From the NCBI GenBank assembly GCA_023634235.1, contig JAMKCF010000019.1:3162001-3226000 (forward strand): a DNA stretch of 64,000 nucleotides, in the 5' to 3' direction. Below the pieces are notes generated by a model. That model did not search any database and had not been told where the DNA came from. It saw nothing but the letters and a program-made list of their open reading frames with translations. Origin of the DNA: Pisaster brevispinus (lineage: Eukaryota > Echinodermata > Asteroidea > Forcipulatida > Asteriidae). The position numbers and the translations under genes are program-made. How positions within the stretch are numbered: the first letter of the stretch is position 1; each line of letters begins with the position of its first letter. Shown piece by piece: positions 22,601 to 34,200 of this stretch.

Positions 22601-25003
22601 CAGTATAGGTGCCTTTTTGCAGCAAGCCACATCGAATCATCATGCCCTCCTGGCATAAAGAACCAAACGCTCAACTCTTCTCACATGTGGCCCTAGCTGG
22701 GAATCGAACCAGGACCACGGTGGTGAGAGGCGGATGCTTTACACACTAGCCACCCATGCCACCTATGTAGGATGTTTGACACGTGAAACATTGTATCGTT
22801 TTGATGTTGATTTTCCAGCCATTGTCAATCCACTGCAGGATGAATGCCTCAGCATGATGTCTCCAAATGTCTCTATTTTGTACTTGTTGGTACCAATTGA
22901 CTGTCCTCCCAGTATTGTTGCGTCCAGTGATTGATTGCTGAGCTCCAGCTGTTATCTGTTCTGCTTCTAATATGTCCAGCCCAGCTCCATTTTCTCGTTG
23001 TTGCTGTTTCTTTAGATATCATGAACTTTAAGTTGTTCTTTTATCTTTTTTCCTTGCACGTAATCTTTAGTGTACTTCTGTCCATGTTGTGTTGAGCTGT
23101 GGCTAGTTTTCTCTCCATTTTTCATGTTAGTGTCCAGGTTTCAGCTCTGTATGAAATTACAGGGGGATGCGCTGGTTATGCACTTTTATTGTTTACAGTA
23201 AAAAAATTAAAAAACGACTGCAAATTTTAGTATTGTATTTTCCTCCTTAGGTGTCTGGAGCTACTTGTACCAAAAAGTCAAGCAATACTGGAAGAGGTTA
23301 TTTATGGGATGCCTGAACAACCCGCGACCCCAATGCATTTCGCCGCATCGGAAGGTCACACCGAGGTCGTCCGAGCCCTTCTCAAAGCAGGGTGCGACCC
23401 TGACTTCGGCCTCAAGAACATTTCAGGAGACGTTAAAAATGAATGCTTCAGGGACGATGCAGAGCTTGTGAGTTCGGTAGCAATAAGGCAAAAGCACTTT
23501 GACGTGGTCAAGATGCTGCTGGACTCGGGTGCTATTATGTGTAACCCAGGGAGTGACCACTGCCTTGTTGGACGCTGTTTGGAAGATGTACCATCCCTGA
23601 AATTTCTTCTAGATTATGGTGCAGATGCTGGATGCTCACACATGAACTTTGAATACCTGCCAGACGATCCTGAATATGCCAGTTTACTCTTGAAAGCTGG
23701 GAAGCGCTGGAGGTTTGACTGTTGGGACGAATGTGGTTTTTGTAGCCTGTACTGGACCCAATATTTTAGGCAAAAAAGCACATGGCTTAAAATGATCAAG
23801 CTGGTGTACAACTTTGTGGACAGACTCAGACTGTGTAAACACAACATCAGGTATATACAAGACCACAGAGAGTTGAACGAAGTACTCGAACTAACAGGTA
23901 AATTCATTGTTCATACTGCTGGCTCGATTTTGTAGAGGCAGTGGTACGTGTTGGGTTGGCAGTGCGGGCCGGTGAAGGTTGGAAAGTAGCGCCCTTTCAC
24001 TAACTTGAACCCCTTTCACACTAGAGGAATTTCCCAGGAATTTCCCAGGAACTTCCTGGGAATGTTTTCTTGACCTTTTCACACTTGATTTACTGACCCT
24101 GGCAAACTCCGAGAAGTAGCCTTAACCCTGCTTGGCGGTAGGGTAAAGTGTGATAACACCGGCGCTTAGCATACTGAGTGTTCATTTTCCGCAGAAAAAA
24201 TCGCATCAAGTGAGAAACAAACATGGGGTGGCGGTCAAGGTTAAAAATTAACCCAGAAAGTTCCTGGGGTTTTATTTCCTGGGATTTGGTTCTGTTGTGT
24301 GAAAAGGGCTTCTGTCATTGAAAATCTTAGCATTTACAAATTTAAAAATAACAATGAAAAAATAATGATAACCATAGTCTTATATAGCACACGTATCTAC
24401 TAACTAGGTGTTCATGGCATACTTAAATTTTGGACTTAACTCCCATGATGCGAACAATGGTGTGAGTCTAAACATCTCTTGTAATCCTCATTAAGAGCGG
24501 GGCAGGGCATTAACCATGTTAACCTCCTGAAAAAGGGATATTTGGAGCATGACATTCCAGTACCCTTTGTCTCTCTTCATCATGGGGCAAACAAAGTGTC
24601 ACACAATGACTGCATGCACTGTGCATGCTACACAGTGGAATGTCCAGGCAGGTTTTACAGCTTGGACATTTTCTGCAAACATGTCTATCAGATTTCCTTT
24701 TGTATGTCCAGTAAAGTTTTGCTTGTATCTTCGGGCGGTAAGTGATTGACTGAATTTCGTTTTCCAAAAATTTGAATAATGTTTTACTGTGATTTTATTT
24801 TCCATGCAGGTAAGCCGCACTCTCTGTACCATCTCTGCAGAGTCGCAATTACGGAGCATTTGGGAACAGTGCGTGCCACAAAGATCATCCCCAAGATGGA
24901 CTTCCTGCCAAAGCTGGTCAGGGATTATCTCCTCTATAAAGATGTCACTTTGCCAAGCACAAAGGAAGTTAACCCTCCTACTTCTGGTTACGTTTTCCAG
25001 TGA
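19602..25003 (+). CDS. ASB3: Ankyrin repeat and SOCS box protein, ASB3-like, 6 exons
   Basis: Probable substrate-recognition subunit of an Elongin B/C-Cullin-5 ubiquitin ligase. Coding exons: 19602-19812, 20648-20791, 21487-21732, 21989-22169, 23251-23897, 24810-25003. The joined frame is 1623 nt (540 aa; human ASB3 has 518). The N-terminus MDFTEAYPDRCSSVG nearly equals that of human ASB3, and about nine ankyrin repeats follow (for example NRGWTPLHEAA, DDYGIAPVFTAAQYGHL, ATPMHFAASEGHTEVV). The SOCS box is at about 477-520, with a canonical Elongin C motif SLYHLCRVAI (Leu482, Cys486, Ile490). The Cullin box reads LPKL (509-512) rather than LPLP. The last ten codons and the stop derive from an interspersed repeat. 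A start at the first ATG is supported by the conserved N-terminus. Confidence 0.94.
19950..20270 (+). mobile_element. Diverged tRNA-derived SINE, family D
   Basis: The head is 'gtggcgtgtcgacttgtggccg', and the B-box region 'ggttcaaatcccgatcatgaca'. The body 'cttgtgcccttgagcaagacactt', 'ttcacccgcaggtaaat' and 'gggcagagatggtt' matches the copy at 49958-50290. It lies in ASB3 intron 1. Confidence 0.75.
20283..20583. mobile_element. Foldback element enclosing a tRNA-like segment, copy 2
   Basis: Outer arms of roughly 75 bp pair with each other: left 'gtgttttaccctggcatg...gatgtgtgttgagcactgt...ctagtgggaaaa', right 'tctaatgggaaaac...agtactcaacacacacatc...gtagggcaaaacac'. Between them, on the - strand, is a tRNA-like stretch with A box 'tggtctagtggtatg' and B box 'gggtttgaatccc' at about 20389-20460. 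Confidence 0.75.
22640..22775 (-). mobile_element. tRNA-headed SINE, family B, reverse
   Basis: On the - strand it begins 'ggtggcatgggtggctagtg' and carries 'gcctctcaccaccgtggtcctggttcgattcccagc', homologous to 5425-5500. Confidence 0.7.
22800..23185 (-). pseudogene. Degenerate LINE reverse-transcriptase C-terminal fragment
   Basis: On the - strand the translation contains AETWTL, a stop, then KMERKLATAQHNMDRS and LKITCK. This is the conserved C-terminal region of RTE/L1-like non-LTR ORF2 proteins. Further on it reads AEAFILQWIDNGW, the familiar end of such proteins. Stops and frameshifts interrupt it, so it is dead. It is 5' truncated and antisense within ASB3 intron 4. Confidence 0.8.
24010..24312. 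mobile_element. MITE, CCCTTTTCACAC family
   Basis: The left end is 'cccctttcacactagaggaatttcccagg' and the right end 'cctgggatttggttctgttgtgtgaaaagggc'. Similar 'gggcc(t)ttgtcacac' ends bound 52170-52383. It lies in ASB3 intron 5. Confidence 0.7.
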
Positions 25004-25440
25004 GCTGACCAACCACTTGAAACCGTTCAATGGTGTGTGTTGTGTGCGCTGGAACAACTGTGCACAGAACCGTGTGTACCCTTTAGATGCATACGCCACA
25101 TGATATCATACTGTAGGCTGGCATAGTTTTCCGTCCTTCAAACCACAGTGAACGGTCAGACAGTAGGAGGGTCGACTGTGTACCGTATAGATGTTTTCAC
25201 CACATGATATCATATTGCAGGCCAGTATGTTTATCTATCATTCAAAACCACCGTGGATGGTAATAAGTGGTCAGACAGTAGGAGGGTTGACTATGTACTT
25301 TATAGATGCATTCACAGCATAGTATATTGCAGGATGGCACGGTTTATCTATCACTCAAAACTACAGTGGATGATATTGAATGGACATACAGTAGGAGGGT
25401 TGACTGTGTACTGTGTATATGAATTCACCACATGGTAACA
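24970..25440 (+). repeat. Repeat with tandem ~110-bp units overlapping the ASB3 stop codon
   Basis: The head 'tggttacgttttccagtgagctgaccaacca' is followed by 3-4 tandem units, each with 'catgatatcatattgcagg', 'tatctatca' and 'cagacagtaggagggttgact'. It is homologous to 6010-6335 and 34480-34765. The first ~33 bp are translated as the end of ASB3; the rest forms the 3' UTR. Confidence 0.85.
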
Positions 25441-26092
25441 TCGAGTCAGTGCAAACATTTTGTATCTTGGGGTCTCATGGTTTATGTGTACATCCGGGTT
25501 GTAACACTTTTTACACTTTCAAACTTGCGTGTGAAACACTGCAGGCAGGCATACTTTATCTGTCACTCAAGTTTGCAGCAGTTGATATTGTTTTGCCATG
25601 CGTGTGTTAAAAAACAAATCACTGCGCCCATCCATAAAATGGTCTCACACATAAACCTTTAATGGTGACTCTCTCAGAATTCTTTGCGTTCTATTTGTAA
25701 ATTAGGGAACAAGTTGCAGGGAACCAGCTGCAGTTCGAAGATGCTGGGTTAGAAACAGCGTTTTGAAACAGCATCATCTGTCACAAATTTTTCAGAGAAA
25801 AACAAGATAATTTAAGTCAGCAATTTGTATGGTTTGCTTTTAATTGCATTCGCATTATGTTATCATGATGATGATGAAAAAAATTGCACAAAAAAAATAA
25901 AGTTGGTGAATGATGACAAACTTTTATATCCTTGAGACATTGAATCTGTATTGCTTTTATTAATAACAAGTACATTTTGTGTATCATTTTGTTGTTCTCT
26001 CATTATTTGAATTTCTTGTGTTTGAATGACGTTTGTTACAACTGTCAATCAGCTGAGAAGATAATTGATGCTATGTGTGAGTTGAGTTTGTC

Positions 26093-26098
26093 AATAAA
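26093..26098 (+). promoter_or_regulatory. Probable polyadenylation signal for ASB3
   Basis: AATAAA within 'gtcaataaaccacattgg', 1.09 kb downstream of the ASB3 stop and followed by a GT-rich 'ggtttttggatt'. Confidence 0.5.
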
Positions 26099-26149
26099 CC
26101 ACATTGGTTTTTGGATTATGAACTGAAACTAGTTCAGCAATCAATTTAA

Positions 26150-26881
26150 TTGAATATTATCTTCTTCTTTTTAATTTGTTTAATTTGTGTGCATTTATGT
26201 GTCCATCATTATTTTAAGAAAGATACCCACCCAATCCAAAAAATTGGCATCAGCATTTGTATGGTTGTTAAGAATATCCAAATCTATACCCATTTGATGC
26301 TCGATATCCCCCCCCCCCCCGGGGGGCCCCATTGCATCACTATATTCATTGTGTTCTGGGTATCTCGGGAGTTCTTTAGAGATTTTTTTTTTGGGGGGGA
26401 GACACACTTTGTCATCAGGCATGGTAATTCCACCCTCCACTCTTAAATTTAAATTAAAATGGCACTCGCGCCACAGTGGTACCCCCTCTATTGACCAAAA
26501 CAGAAACTAACAACTTTCTGAAGACTAGTACCTCGACGTCTCCTTAGCACATGACGATGTTAGATGAAAATCAAGCCAGTCTGTTTGCTTATATAAGTCA
26601 ATACCAATACCCCAGCTGTGGGATGATTGATGATTGACGAAGTTACTCCCCCTTTTGAGGCTTCTGCGACTGGGAAAATTGGTCCAAGATACCTAACTTG
26701 AAAAAAATGATTGCATGTTGATTGAAGGTAAATGAGATTTTATTGAATCTGGAAGTTATTCATGGCAGATTTGATCAAATAACTGTTCATCATGCCCCCG
26801 GCAGAACTTACCAAACAAAGAATAGATTAACGCGTCTCGCACTAGTACTAGCCTGAAGTGGATAAGTGTGTGTGTGGTGTT
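26150..26881. other. Intergenic segment ASB3-TPC3
   Basis: No gene seen. A C/G homopolymer junction (about 26309-26328) lies in a repeat related to 42720-42850; both have 'attgtgt', then 'tatctcgggag / aatctcaggaa', 'ttctttagag / ttctctagag' and a G run. Confidence 0.45.
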
Positions 26882-27506
26882 GTTCCGCTCCAACTTGACA
26901 ATCGTTCCAGCTATAGTTGGGACTGGTCCCAACTTGAGTGTTAAAGTTGGGGCGTCCCAACTGTAGTTGGGATCGCAGTAAGTAAACTAAACAAAAAAAG
27001 ACCACTTTATACTAGCTTGAGGAGTTGAGTGCATTCGAGATTATTAGAATGTTTGTAAGTTTTCCAAGAGAAGGGAAATTAAATGCGTAGGCCTACTTTG
27101 AGACTGAAAACGTCACCTGAGCTGGGCATGTGGCCACTGTGTCAGAACCCTCTAAAAAGACAGTAATATGCCGAGTTAGCAATAGCAGTCCATTATGAGC
27201 AATAGCCCTACTAAACCAAAGGACATTTTCTAAACCTCGATCGTCTCTAGCTCCAACCTCAGTTTTGATATGAGTTTGTACAGAGCCGAGAACCGAGTTG
27301 TTAATTAATCCTTAATAAATCCTTCCGATCGCATCAGCTTAGTGTGTCTGCAGTAGCGTCATCACACAGCAATCCACGCATGATCGATCATGGAATTCTG
27401 TTGAGCTCTGTGTGATCCCAACTACAGTTGGGACGCCCCAACTTTAACACTCAAGTTGGGACCAGTCCCAACTATAGTTGGGACAATTGTCAAGTTAGGA
27501 CGGAAC
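26882..27506. mobile_element. GTTCCG...CCAACTTG inverted-repeat element, copy 2
   Basis: The ~95-bp termini are inverted, each containing palindromes around CCCAACT..AGTTGGG, and the interior is homologous to the copy at 637-1251 (for example 'aagagaagggaaatt', 'gtcagaaccctctaaa'). No coding capacity. Confidence 0.85.
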
Positions 27507-28221
27507 AGCGTGATAACAATTCACAGGCCTAGCCGGGTCTACTAACTCAGCTAAATTTAATTAATCATAATAAATTAGTGGTTTCTACATTACCTTATGG
27601 GGAAAATGTACATATCCGACTGTAGTGTAGTTGATGCGTAACCAACCACCCTCCCGATGGTCACAACTTATCCAACTGGCAACTGCTACTGTTTTTTATA
27701 TTTTTTTAACAGACTTTAAAAAATGTATTGAATAATTATTAATTAATGGCTGTTAGTGTTTGACTTTGTCAGTGGTGTAGCCAGGGGGGGGGGGGGGGGG
27801 CTGGAGGGCACGTGAGGCCCTCCCCCCAGCTAACAATAACAATAAAACAAATCAAACAAACGTCGCAGCCAAAAGAGCAAGGTTGTCGTCTCCCAAATAA
27901 TCGCCGTCCAATAAATAATGTTGCTGCTTTAATGTTGCCAGCTCTTCTGGAATTTCTTTTCAGATTGAATTTCTTTCAGTGCCACCTTTTTTTTTGTTTA
28001 CTAAAATATTTCTAAAATTCTAAATTCGCGACCGTGCTTATGCACATGCGGTTGACGTGAACGGCCAGTCAATGAGTTCAGTTGGGCCTATCTGCTGATA
28101 TTCCATCAGTACATGTCACTAAAACTTAGCACTGCTTTTTGAAAGTATCTAAAAATGTACCTTATCTTGCTTCATACCTTATCTTACTTCGTAGCATTAT
28201 GTCCCAAGGACACCAGAAACA

Positions 28222-31200
28222 ATGGACAATCACATGGAGAGCTACAAGCCATCACAAAGCACCAAGTCGAAGGACTCTAACCAGCTGAAGGAGGGCACAA
28301 CTCGTATTGTGCGTTCGCGCACCGTGAGCTTCGTTAAGAACGAGCATGGCGGGGAGATGGTCACAATCGACTTGGTCAACCAGCCAGAGGCTGAGGAGAG
28401 GACCAGCCGAACAGTCATGAATGAAAGCGTAAGCCCTCCAAGTGTTTGTTCATTAATATTTGTTGTTGTTGTTTATCTCATTGTAGAATGCCATTTAACC
28501 ACTTAAAATCAATCGATGCAGGCCTGGAGGGCAAGGCCATTTTCACAACTTGCAAAGGGCACCTCCATTGGAAAATCTATATTTAAGTCTATGGGAAACT
28601 TGTGAGGTGGCGCCAAGGTCAAGACCAGGGGCAACTGAGGCCATGCCCTCCGTGGCCTCCGTGTAATTCCAGGTTAAGAAACCAATCATATTTGGTGCTC
28701 CATACCAAAACCAGGCACTTTCTGTCAAAACTCAGAACCGGGGGTTATTTTGCTTAGCCTATCAAATAGATGAGAACTTAAGAGCTTCCAAACAACACCT
28801 AATTAATGCGTTCAAGTACATGGCTGATGTTTCGGTTGTGTTTACTTTTAACGCCATTGCATTGTTTCCGAGAAGTGCCTGATTTTGTAGTGGGGGGGCA
28901 TCACATAGTTCAAAAAGATGTTGTTTTTTGTCCTCATAATATAAAATGCAGAAATTTTGCTTCTTTTTGGTTGTTTAAAAATTCCTGAAAGTGCACAATG
29001 ACACTGTAGAAAGACCTGTTTGTAGAACCGATACCATCAGTTCATATTTGAATATTTACTGGATGTCTAGTCTGACTGATAACATCTGGTTTGAAGAGGG
29101 TTTAAAGGTCACTGGGGATTACAAAATGAAGGCATGATGCTGTAACATTTAAAAGAGGGATTGTATAACAGTGCTGAGAGCAGACCTTTAACCTTAATGA
29201 TAGTCAGCAAGGCTCGACTTTGGGAGAAAAATCCGCAAGGCTTATAGCTCAAAATGTTTACTGTCAAGACGAGAAATGTTTGTACAAAACCAGAATCGAA
29301 TGAGAAAACAAACTTCCCGAGTCTTGGCAACTTGCATTTAAATGCACTAAGACATCTTTCTGTAGGAGAAGATTGATCTCATCTGTCTTTGTGGGTATTA
29401 ATCATACATCATTACTCAACAGATGGAAGGTACTTAAATTCCGACTCAAAGTCAACAGTGGACCATGATTTGTTTTTTGTTAAATATATTACATAGTGAG
29501 GTATTGTAATTCACAAGACCACCGGACTTGTCCGGTCATACTCGTAAGTTTACGGGCCCGACACTTACACATGTAGCTCACTGGCCTTGGGCCTGCGGTC
29601 CAGTGTACAATTCGAGCCCTGGGGTCGATTTCACAAAGAGATAAGACTAGTCTTATCTGAAGTTAGGACCAGTAACTGGTCTTAACTTAGGACTAGTCCT
29701 ATCTCCTAGCATTGCCTAGGACTAGTCCTAAGTTAGGATGGGTTTTGTGAAATTGACCCCTGGTCAGGTAAAGACATTAGGATGTCAATGAGGTCACTAG
29801 TACACTTCTAATACACCCGAGGGACAAGAGCGACAAGAAGAAGGCCCTGCGCTTGCATTTATTTCCCCCGAGACCAAAGGTCGGCGGAGGGGGGGGGGGA
29901 TACATGATGAGGAGCCTCTTCTGGTCACACACCTCAGCCCAAAATTATAAGAAATGAAATCTTTTAGTTTTTGTTTTCAGCTGAATTGTTTCTAAGTCAA
30001 CCATTAGGGCCTGATTCATGAGCAAGTCAACCATTAATTTTAGGCAATTCAATCATTCTGATTTTTACTAGCTGTTCACTGTTCACATCATGAGAAGGTG
30101 CTGTAATCAGTCCCCAAATTTGAGTAAATTGCTCATTTTTGAAGCTGTATCCCAGAAATAACGCTTGGGTGACGTCTTGACGCGCGTCTAGATCATGGTG
30201 GTAAGGATGCACTAACTATACATGTTATGTAAACAGCATGTGACATTTACAGTTAACAACAATATACTTCAACATTTATCTCTACTCAGATAACACTTTT
30301 TTATAACTGCTTTATTATTTAAACAGAGGAATCATGCTGGTACAATAAGTTTACCTTTCCACCCATTTTTGCAGGCAACACTTGAAAAAAGCTTTAGTTT
30401 GACATGTTTTTTACGTGCTCAAATTACCGAAGCCCCAAAATTATCTTTACGGATAAGATATTTCTCAAACCTCTCTTTTGTAAACAAAAGAATCATGCTG
30501 GTAGCATTTACAACCCGGGCCTAGTTTCATAGGGCCTGCTTTAAAAGCACAACAAAAATTATACTTACCAGATCAGGGTTACCAACCAGTATTGGATGTC
30601 TAATGTGCTGTCTGTGACTGGTAGACTGCTTAGTTTTGCTAAGACTGCTTAGTTTTGCTAAGCATGAAATTGTGGAGCATTAGTTTCCAGCTGTTATTTT
30701 CTGCGTCGGCAGCTCTATGACATTGGGCCCAGGAGCTTCTGTAAATTATTAGCTTACATGTGCCATCCATTTTTTAGCGACAACAATTCCATAGAGCTTT
30801 AAATATCTGCAAGTTGGACTTGTATAAAAACCATCGAGGGTTTTGTGCTGTACAGGAAATTTCCGAAGGCTCCCATTTACCATGGTAAAAGTTTTATGTC
30901 ACCTATATAGTGATATCTTTCTCTTACTTTACTTCAAGCCCTGCCCTCGGGCCATATCTGCTAACCACATTTAAGCAAAAACAAATTATGCAAAAAACAG
31001 TGGCCGGAAAATCCATGTTTAATGTAAGCATATTTCAAAGGTTAGCGAAACTGTTGCTTGTGTGCGTGCTAGTTTCACTTTTTCAAACACACATTCCCTG
31101 TGGATTGCCACGCACTATCAAGGTATTGTGTGCATGGTGAGATACGCGCATGGTGAGAAGTGCACATGGTGAGATGCGTGCATGGTGAGACATGTGCATG

Positions 31201-34200
31201 GTGAGATACGCGCATGGTGAGACGTGGGCATGATGAAACGCAAAACATAATGTATATGTATGTTTACATGCAACTTGACTCTAAATATGGCAGATCGTTG
31301 GCAGCTAACTGTTCTGCAGTGCAGAGACTCCATACTCAGAAAATTGTTATCGGACACCTCATGAACTGTGCATTTTAGAGGAGTTGTCTTAAACACCAAT
31401 TGACGATAGGCAAGTTTGAATCCAGTGTAGCAGAGTATTTGCTGAAAAGATAACCTAGATGTCATTTTTGTTTTTTTGTTACTCAGGACCTATATCTGGC
31501 AGCCACGTACATCATCGACGCCATAGAATCACGTAACTACCAGTTCAACACCGATCCAGGGAGTTTAAGGTCAGTTAAATTTGAATTCTTGGATAATATA
31601 CACATGTACCACCAGATACAAAATACAATCAGTCGTCCAAAACACCCGCCCAATCTCTCAGATCAATGCTGTTGTAACCTAGTTTTTCCTTTTTTTCACA
31701 GGGTAACTTTAGACTAAATGTTTGTTGCCGCCTTTTAATGTATTATTTCAGTTTTAACAACTTGTTTTTACTGCAAAAAGCCATGTAATGAAGATTTTGG
31801 CTGAGAGAATGATTGTGCTGGTATCCTCTCCCCTTTCTAATTTTGTGTAATTTTTCATTTTTATTGCGATTCTAAATGGAAACTTGAAATAGCTTTTTTG
31901 ATGTTTTTTAACTACACTCGCCTGCATACTGTCGATACTTTGCTTGTAGATTTACGTACATGTAAGTTGCTTTCAGGCCTTGAGTACGGCATTAAACAAT
32001 TGATTTTTATTGTCACATATTGATGTTTGCACTTTTATGACCTTTTAGTACTGTGCTCTTGAACACCAATGTTTGAGGTACAACAATCACTTCATGTCTG
32101 GTTTTTATTGCTGTTGTCACTGTTATATTTACTGTGTTGTATATTCTATGTTGAATATTTAGTTTCCATTGTCATATGCTTTGCAATTGTGTTACTGTTG
32201 CTGTTCATAAGTTGTTTTTTACTGTGAGCATTCTATCGTTGATAATGATAATAATATGAATTGTAAATTGAAAGTTATGACATGTACATGTATGAGGTAG
32301 TGTACGGAAATTTACCCATGCGATGAAAACTTGTGGGGGGGGGTTATTGTCGGAATCAGTGATAAAATAATTACACAGAGCCCATATGCATGCAAAGGAT
32401 TCTGGGTAAAATCTGAGTCCAAGCGACATCGGCAACTATCATGGCATGCTGATTTTGAAGCAATGTAGTCAGGTAGTACACAATCTCGTAAAATCTGGCA
32501 ATAGTTACACGTAAACTACAGCATCCATCTTAGCAACTTGATTATGGCCCTTTTCACAAAAAGTAGCTAAGCACAACAAAATATTGGCTTACCAGAATAA
32601 GGTTACCAGCCAAAACACCAAGTCACATGTACTATCTGTAACTGGTATCCCGCTTTAATATTTTCACTAAGCAGAAAATTGCTAAGCAACATTTTTCGCT
32701 TTTAAGCAGCTCTATGAAATTGGGCTTAGGCTCAGGCCCTATCGGTTATTTAGAAGACGCATGCTTTCGTTACAAGTCTTCATTTAGGTAGACGGATTCA
32801 AACCTAAGCCCAAGCCTAAGCTCGTGGTCTGGAAAAGTTAATTACACTTGGTTTATGATGTGTTGAAGATGGTGCTTGTGCATATATGGCAGTATGGGCT
32901 ATTGCATTTGCTGCACACCAAAAAATCTGACTGTTTTCCTTCTTCTTTTTTTTCTTAGAAACTACCATCTGTACAATAACAGGTTCATGCAGTACGTTCT
33001 GTATTTCTTTGTGTTTGTGATACTCATGCTGGCCATATTTGAAGAGCCTGCAGTGCACGGTCTGAGTATGCCATACTGGGTAAGCCACACACACCTTATT
33101 TAGAAATTTAAAAGATTATTTATAATTTATTAAGGGAATAAAAGAGCTCCAACAACAACTTGGCAATTGTAGTTTATGACCAGCAGAATCATCACTGGTC
33201 ATGGCTGTGTGTTTACTCTAGCAGTGCCTTGTATTAAATTTGTGTTAAGTGCCATGCACAGAGCTTCCAACTCTCCCTGATTCTGCAGAAAGTAGAGTAT
33301 AATGATCCACGCAAATATACCTCAAAATTGTGTGGTTTTCCTTTTACTTTGGGAACTAACACATTCTGCTATTTTGTAAACGACACAGTTTCTATGCATA
33401 CTTGTGTGGATCATTATATTCTACATTTGAAACATCTTTCCATTCATACTCATTTTATAACAAACGCTTTTTTTAGCCCAAAATTCCCAGTCCGACTCAA
33501 TGTGTCCCTTTAAAGTTTATCAATTAGTCAGGGCTTCAATTTCTAAAATATTCTTTGTATTTTCTTTCCTGAGTCAATTCTATATTGTACTTTAATTCTC
33601 CGTATGTGTAGAGTACCCACGTACTGGAGCTGGCCTGCTTGGCATATTTTGTCTTGCGAATGGTTCATCATCGATCCTTCACACCGAGGAAAATATGGTG
33701 GACAGATGCTAAGAACATCATATTAGTTGTTGCTATAAGTGTAAGTACCTCCTGTTTTTCCTTGGCGTGTTTGTCCTTTCGCACCCTTGTTCTGCCCCAT
33801 CACACCCTCACTGTTGTTGTTGTTTTTGTTTACAGCTGATGTGTGTGGATATGATAATAATGACCATTCTAGTGGAGACTAAAGTGGTGGAGAAACCCTT
33901 CCGCTGGTCCAGAATGCTCAGACCACTCTTCCTTGTCAACTTCCCTGAGATGAGAGAGGTAAAGATTCTGTTTCAAGTTGTTAAATAAAAAAAATACATT
34001 ATTGTTTAATCCTTCTACTGTTTGACCCGTCAATATTGACCACTGTGCCATTTTGAATGATGGATGAACTAGGCCGGCCTGCAATATGATACCATGTGGC
34101 AAATGCATCTACACGGAAACACAGTCAACCCTCCTACTGTTTGACCATTTAATATCATCCTCAGTCGTTTTGATTAAGGGAATCAAAGTGCATGAAGAGT

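Noticed and set aside
24599..25099. 166-residue - strand protein opposite the ASB3 last exon
   Set aside because: It is the antisense shadow of ASB3 exon 6 plus the adjoining repeat.
31137..31240. CRISPR array
   Set aside because: Units are contiguous with no unique spacers, and the host is an animal; it is a minisatellite.
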